Shown here piece by piece: positions 60,415-64,000 of a DNA stretch of 64,000 bases. The stretch is taken from NCBI RefSeq assembly GCF_013377885.1, contig NZ_JABKAU010000005.1, forward strand, positions 62,001 to 126,000, read 5' to 3'. Source of the DNA: Hymenobacter lapidiphilus. GTDB taxonomy: Bacteria; Bacteroidota; Bacteroidia; Cytophagales; Hymenobacteraceae. Every line of letters begins with the position of its first letter. The stretch's first letter is position 1. The position numbers were made by a program, and so were the translations under genes. The notes beneath the pieces are model-generated. The model searched no databases and had not been told where the DNA came from. It saw only the letters and a program-made list of their open reading frames with translations.

Positions 60415-60455
60415 AAGTTTGCCCCGGCCGGAGTTGAAGCGGCCGGGGCAAACTT
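60415..60455. terminator. Bidirectional terminator after hutI
   Basis: AAGTTTGCCCCGGCCG pairs with CGGCCGGGGCAAACTT around a 9-base loop, between convergent genes. Confidence 0.8.
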
Positions 60456-60475
60456 GGTGCATCAAGCCCAGTGAT

Positions 60476-61426
60476 TTAGATGCGTTTGAGGTCGGCCACC
60501 AACTCGACGGCCGTGGTTTCACGCAGGAGCGGGCTAAAGCTCCGGCCGGGCTGCACTATATCATCCTGGCGGCCGTAGTAAAGCTTGCCTTCGATGGTAC
60601 GGATAACGACTACACTTACCCGAGCTCCATTAGGCACTGAGCGGGCCGTAAATACATTTGGTAATGCAAAGTCGCAGAGGGCCAGCGTCCCGTTGAAGTC
60701 CCGGAAGATAATGAATACGGCGGTATTGGTCTGGTCGATATTGGTGCCTGGGGCCTGTACCACCACCGGCAATAAACTGCTTGATCCGTAGAATCGGTCG
60801 CAGTTGAACCAGCCATAACCGCTGTTGTAAAGGGTCTGGCCAATGGTGACAATGTTGCCACCGGCAACGGGTGTCAGGTCAGACACTGCGTCGCGGTACA
60901 GCGACCAGCCAAAGCAGCCGGCCGGCACAGATGGCGCCACAAACAGGAGCATAGAGTCAATGATGGCGAGATTGGGCGGATTAGGCGTCTGCAGGCGGAT
61001 AGCTATTCCTGGGGCCAGGCGCAGGGTTGTGTCCTGGTCGGCCCGTAGGTATATCTCGCCCGCCGATTCGAGCACATCTCCAGAACTGGTTATGGTGGGC
61101 ATGTTGCTCAGTACCATTGTGGCCCGGTCGTAAACCTCGCGCAGCGTGAGCTGCACGGGCGAGGTAACGGGCCGGCCGAACTTCAGAAAAGCCCCGGCCG
61201 GGATGGTAACAATAGTGCCTTGGGCGCCGGTAAACGTGTTGGTTTGCCCAGGCTGGTAGGTAAACGTCTGCCGCGGCGCGCCCAATTGTGTCTGCAGGTC
61301 GCGAATAGTTGTCGGTACCTGAGGACAGGGCGTGGTGCCATCTTCGCATACCACAACACCGGAATCGAACTGGCAGCCAGCCAGCAGTACCAGCAGCAGT
61401 AGGTTGGCTAAGGGAGAGTAACGCAT
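60476..61426 (-). CDS. Lipoprotein of unknown function
   Basis: 316 residues. The signal peptide ends in a lipobox (LLLLVLLAGC), so the mature N-terminus is a lipidated Cys. The protein is beta-rich with segments such as TFTGAQGTIVTIPAGAFLKFGRPV and PVQLTLREVYDRATMVLSN, which resemble carboxypeptidase-regulatory or ZU5-like surface domains of Bacteroidota. Cell-envelope location is likely. Function unknown. Confidence 0.8.
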   Translation of the reverse strand: MRYSPLANLLLLVLLAGCQFDSGVVVCEDGTTPCPQVPTTIRDLQTQLGAPRQTFTYQPGQTNTFTGAQGTIVTIPAGAFLKFGRPVTSPVQLTLREVYDRATMVLSNMPTITSSGDVLESAGEIYLRADQDTTLRLAPGIAIRLQTPNPPNLAIIDSMLLFVAPSVPAGCFGWSLYRDAVSDLTPVAGGNIVTIGQTLYNSGYGWFNCDRFYGSSSLLPVVVQAPGTNIDQTNTAVFIIFRDFNGTLALCDFALPNVFTARSVPNGARVSVVVIRTIEGKLYYGRQDDIVQPGRSFSPLLRETTAVELVADLKRI

Positions 61427-61541
61427 AGTGGTAGAAGGTAAGGTGGGGTAAAAGGTGAGAGGGTAGAACGGACAGAAAAGTCCGCAAAATCAGCTTCCAC
61501 GTAGGGATGGAGTTTGTTTTGCCAGTAAATGACATCTCTGC

Positions 61542-62999
61542 CTAGCGTTGCCGTCGTGGGGCTAGGTCCCAGCGGTAGCCCAGCTGCAGGCTCAGGCTCC
61601 AGGGGCGGCGCTGGATGCGGCTGGCCCCACTCAGGGAGTTGGCAAACAGCTGGCCCTGGGGTTGGATGGTGAGCCAATGGCCCGGCCGGAACTGGTAGTT
61701 GGCAAATGCCCCGGCCGTGAGGGCCAGGTTGAGTCGGCGGAACGTGCTGTCGGGCGCGGCACTTAACCAGCGCTGCTGCCCACAGTTGCACGGCGACCCT
61801 TCGGTTGTGCGGGCGCCCAGCAGCACAGCCAACTCGGCCCCGCCCAGCACACCGTAGCGCCAGCGGTGGTTGCCACCCAGCTCCAGCCGGGCCTGCGCAG
61901 GCAGGGTCAGAAAGTGGTACCGGTCGCGAAAATTAACGGCGGTAAGCAGGCTGTCGGGACGGTTTCTGACGATTTGGTAGCGCAGCGTGGTGACATACTG
62001 AGCGTAACCCAGCCCAGCCGCCAGCGTTAGGCGCGGTGAGAATGTATAAGCCGCCATTATCTGCCCGTTAAAGCCCACAGCGGGCCGTTCCAGCCCTTGC
62101 AATTGGGTCGCCGGCCGTCCCAGCAGCCGGTACGTGAGCCCCGGACCTGCCAGCACCTGCACGCTCCAATCGGCCGGCAGTCGTGGTGTCTGCTCGGGCT
62201 CGGGTTGTTTCTGTACCCGCGGCAGGGCCAGCCCGGTGCCCGACCAGCGCCGGGCTTCTAGCTGCGCAACGGCACTTCGGAAAGCCAGTGTCTGGGGTTC
62301 GTCCGCTGCCACCGCAAGGTCGTGCCGGCGGCCTGGGGTATTCGGCTCTTCAGCTTCTGCCCGCTTCAACACCGCTGCCTGGCTTACCAGATAAGTTGTT
62401 GAAGTTGGTTTGATTGAAGCCGTTGTTGGTTTGGCTTGTTCGCTCCCTTGGCGGACGAGCCGACGGGGCTCAGTGGAAGCCAGGGCGAGCGTGCCCTTCT
62501 GTTTACGCCGCCGCGGTAGAGTTGTCAAAGGATAACCTACGTTGGATTGAATAACAATCTTTTTTCGGCCAAAAGCGGAAGGCGCTTTTGCAGCAGAAGC
62601 GGCTGCCAGCTCTGGCGTAGCAGCAGGCTGCTCAATGTTGGTGGCCGTCTGTTCAAGGCGTGCAAGTGGCCCGGAAGTCCCAATAGAGCTTTTCTGGGGG
62701 GTAGAACCCCGGTTTGTGGTTGCTTCCGAACGCGCCGGACCACTACCGGCCGGGCCGGCGGATGGGCGGTTGGCCGTTGCGGGAGGCGCCGAATTATATA
62801 GCGGACGCCAGTAGCGGGCCGTGAAAGTCAGGGTCAGCACCAGCAGGCCCAGCAGCAGCGCGGGCCGCAGCCAGGGCCGGGGCGGACGCGGGGCGGGTAC
62901 CTGCTGCCGGATTCCCGTCCACACCGACTCGGGTGGGGGCGGGCCATAGTCGTGCAGCTGGCGGCGCAGGTGGTCGAAAAGTGGGTCGTGCTCAGTCAT
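61542..62999 (-). CDS. Anti-sigma-like protein fused to an outer-membrane beta-barrel
   Basis: 485 residues from ATG 62999. A short cytoplasmic N-terminus (DPLFDHLRRQLHDYGPPPPESVWTGI) precedes one helix (about 44-62, PALLLGLLVLTLTFTARYW). A long Pro/Ala/Thr-rich linker (about 65-275) leads to a ~200-residue domain of alternating beta strands with aromatic ends, as in small OM barrels. Its start overlaps the sigma-factor gene by 8 bases, the classic sigma/anti-sigma pairing. A protein that spans both membranes would be the outcome. Confidence 0.75.
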   Translation of the reverse strand: MTEHDPLFDHLRRQLHDYGPPPPESVWTGIRQQVPAPRPPRPWLRPALLLGLLVLTLTFTARYWRPLYNSAPPATANRPSAGPAGSGPARSEATTNRGSTPQKSSIGTSGPLARLEQTATNIEQPAATPELAAASAAKAPSAFGRKKIVIQSNVGYPLTTLPRRRKQKGTLALASTEPRRLVRQGSEQAKPTTASIKPTSTTYLVSQAAVLKRAEAEEPNTPGRRHDLAVAADEPQTLAFRSAVAQLEARRWSGTGLALPRVQKQPEPEQTPRLPADWSVQVLAGPGLTYRLLGRPATQLQGLERPAVGFNGQIMAAYTFSPRLTLAAGLGYAQYVTTLRYQIVRNRPDSLLTAVNFRDRYHFLTLPAQARLELGGNHRWRYGVLGGAELAVLLGARTTEGSPCNCGQQRWLSAAPDSTFRRLNLALTAGAFANYQFRPGHWLTIQPQGQLFANSLSGASRIQRRPWSLSLQLGYRWDLAPRRQR

Positions 63000-63549
63000 G
63001 GTGCGTAGAAATGGCTGCCTGACGGCTCAGGCGGGCTTCAAGCAGGCGGCGGGCCCGCGAGAGTTGCGACTTGCTGGTACCTTCAGAAATTCCCAGCAGC
63101 TCCCCTATTTCGGCATGTGAGTACCCCTCCACGGCGTAGAGGTTGAGCACGGTGCGGTAGCCGGGCGGCAGCGTTGCGAGCAAGTCCAGCAGGTCGGTGG
63201 CCGAAAGCTGGTCGAAGGGCGTACCATCGGGGTGAGGGAGGTACTGAACTTCGTCGGTTTCAAGCGGGAAGCCCCCGCGCTGCTGGTGTTGCTGCCAGAG
63301 GTTGAGCGAGGTAGTCACGGCAATGCGCCGGGCCCAGGCTTCAAATGGTCCCTGGTTGCGAAACTGGTCGAGGCGGCTGAAAATCTTAACAAACGTGATC
63401 TGTAGCGCGTCCTCGGCCTCCTCGCGAGAGGGACAGTAGCGCAGGCACACGCCCATCAGCCGGGTACCCAGCCGCTCATACAGCGCCCGTTGCGCCGCTG
63501 GCTGGCCCCGGCGGCATCCTTCCACCAAAGCGTCAATCTGTTCGGCCAT
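62992..63549 (-). CDS. ECF-type RNA polymerase sigma factor
   Basis: 185 residues. Region 2 (LMGVCLRYCPSREEAEDALQITFVKIFSRLDQFR) and region 4 (LPPGYRTVLNLYAVEGYSHAEIGELLGISEGTSKSQLSRARRLL) are clear; there is no region 3. It would direct RNA polymerase to a small regulon and be held by the membrane protein encoded next, which overlaps it. Confidence 0.94.
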   Translation of the reverse strand: MAEQIDALVEGCRRGQPAAQRALYERLGTRLMGVCLRYCPSREEAEDALQITFVKIFSRLDQFRNQGPFEAWARRIAVTTSLNLWQQHQQRGGFPLETDEVQYLPHPDGTPFDQLSATDLLDLLATLPPGYRTVLNLYAVEGYSHAEIGELLGISEGTSKSQLSRARRLLEARLSRQAAISTHHD

Positions 63550-63791
63550 CGAGCGGGCAAAAAAAGCGCCTATCCATCAGGAGAATCGGCAATCTACTGC
63601 ATGACCGGCTACCCCCACCGCCGGGTTGCGCGGGCTGCATTAATTATTTCGGGGATGAACTGCAGCTGCCTTCCCACCCCGTCACTTTCACATTGCCGGA
63701 GGAAACCGAAGGACGAGTAATAGCCGCCGAAACCGTAGTTTAGCAGTGCCACCGAGCTGCGGCGGCCTTACTTTCATTCTGCCTCTCTGCT

Positions 63792-64000
63792 ATGCTACTT
63801 CCCCTTTATCAGGTCGATGCCTTCTCCGACCGCCCGTTTGCCGGCAACCCCGCCGCCGTGTGCCCCCTTACCGAGTGGCTGCCCGATGCCACCATGCTGG
63901 CCATTGCTGCCGAAAATAACCTAGCCGAAACCGCCTTCTTCGTGCCCAAAGCTGAGTTGGATCACGAGTACGAAATCCGCTGGTTTACGCCCACCGTGGA
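63792..64000 (+). CDS. PhzF-family epimerase/isomerase, 5' part only
   Basis: From ATG 63792 the frame reads VDAFSDRPFAGNPAAVCPL, then AAENNLAETAFFV and IRWFTPTVE, the N-terminal half of PhzF-type isomerases including the catalytic Glu in NLAETAFF. The gene runs off the window. The 242-bp gap before it (63550-63791) holds no other gene. Confidence 0.9.
   Translation, partial: MLLPLYQVDAFSDRPFAGNPAAVCPLTEWLPDATMLAIAAENNLAETAFFVPKAELDHEYEIRWFTPTV

Overview
The window looks like a chromosomal segment of a GC-rich Bacteroidota, most likely Hymenobacter or a close relative in the Hymenobacteraceae. The reasons are two secreted proteins with type IX secretion (T9SS) sorting tails (one type A, one type B), promoters of the TAnnTTTG type with a -33 box about 20 bp upstream, and a gene set typical of that group. 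There is no rRNA, CRISPR array, integrase or transposase. One tRNA-Lys(TTT) is present. Genus assignment is inference; no database was searched.

Layout. 1-6.3 kb: 3' part of an M3 peptidase, tRNA-Lys, an OmpR-type two-component system, and a SulP transporter with a beta carbonic anhydrase, preceded by a phased array of TTAATC-like repeats that resembles an OmpR-family operator. 6.7-12.1 kb: carbohydrate genes (glucose-1-dehydrogenase-like SDR, GH63-like glucosidase, cyclase-family hydrolase, 6-phosphogluconate dehydrogenase). 12.4-14.5 kb: an orphan RecE-like PD-(D/E)XK protein and asnA, the latter behind what reads as a complete asparagine-responsive transcription attenuator: promoter, 29-codon leader with seven Asn codons, antiterminator arm and intrinsic terminator. 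14.7-31.6 kb: housekeeping and accessory genes (USP, amine oxidase, SelO, MsrB, T9SS beta-propeller, UvrA paralogue, PurU, two DinB-fold proteins, an aspartyl protease interrupted by a nonsense codon, a SMI1/KNR4 protein).

31.7-43.7 kb is the most system-like locus. It is a ten-gene leftward operon for a CesT/YbjN-like chaperone, PspA, two small membrane proteins, a YqiJ-like protein, a PH-like membrane protein, a 37-residue amphipathic microprotein, a YqiK-type flotillin, a DUF3592-like protein and a 1706-residue AAA ATPase. A divergent XRE regulator with a degenerate S24 domain and two palindromic operators overlapping the operon promoter suggest a controlled membrane-stress response. 44-64 kb: hutU, a K+ channel, YkvA, NmrA-like, cold-shock protein, ctlX, mqo, a BLUF photoreceptor overlapping a methyltransferase, pncA, a 2H phosphoesterase, a T9SS cargo, hutI, a lipoprotein, an ECF sigma factor with an anti-sigma/beta-barrel partner, and the 5' end of a PhzF gene.

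Several families of fold-back (hairpin) repeats are scattered between genes, usually just after stop codons. Family A has GTCATGCTGAGC-like ends, family B has GTAGGGGCGGGGCTTGTCCC arms, and a third type sits in frame inside the AAA gene. They are probably MITE/REP-like elements.
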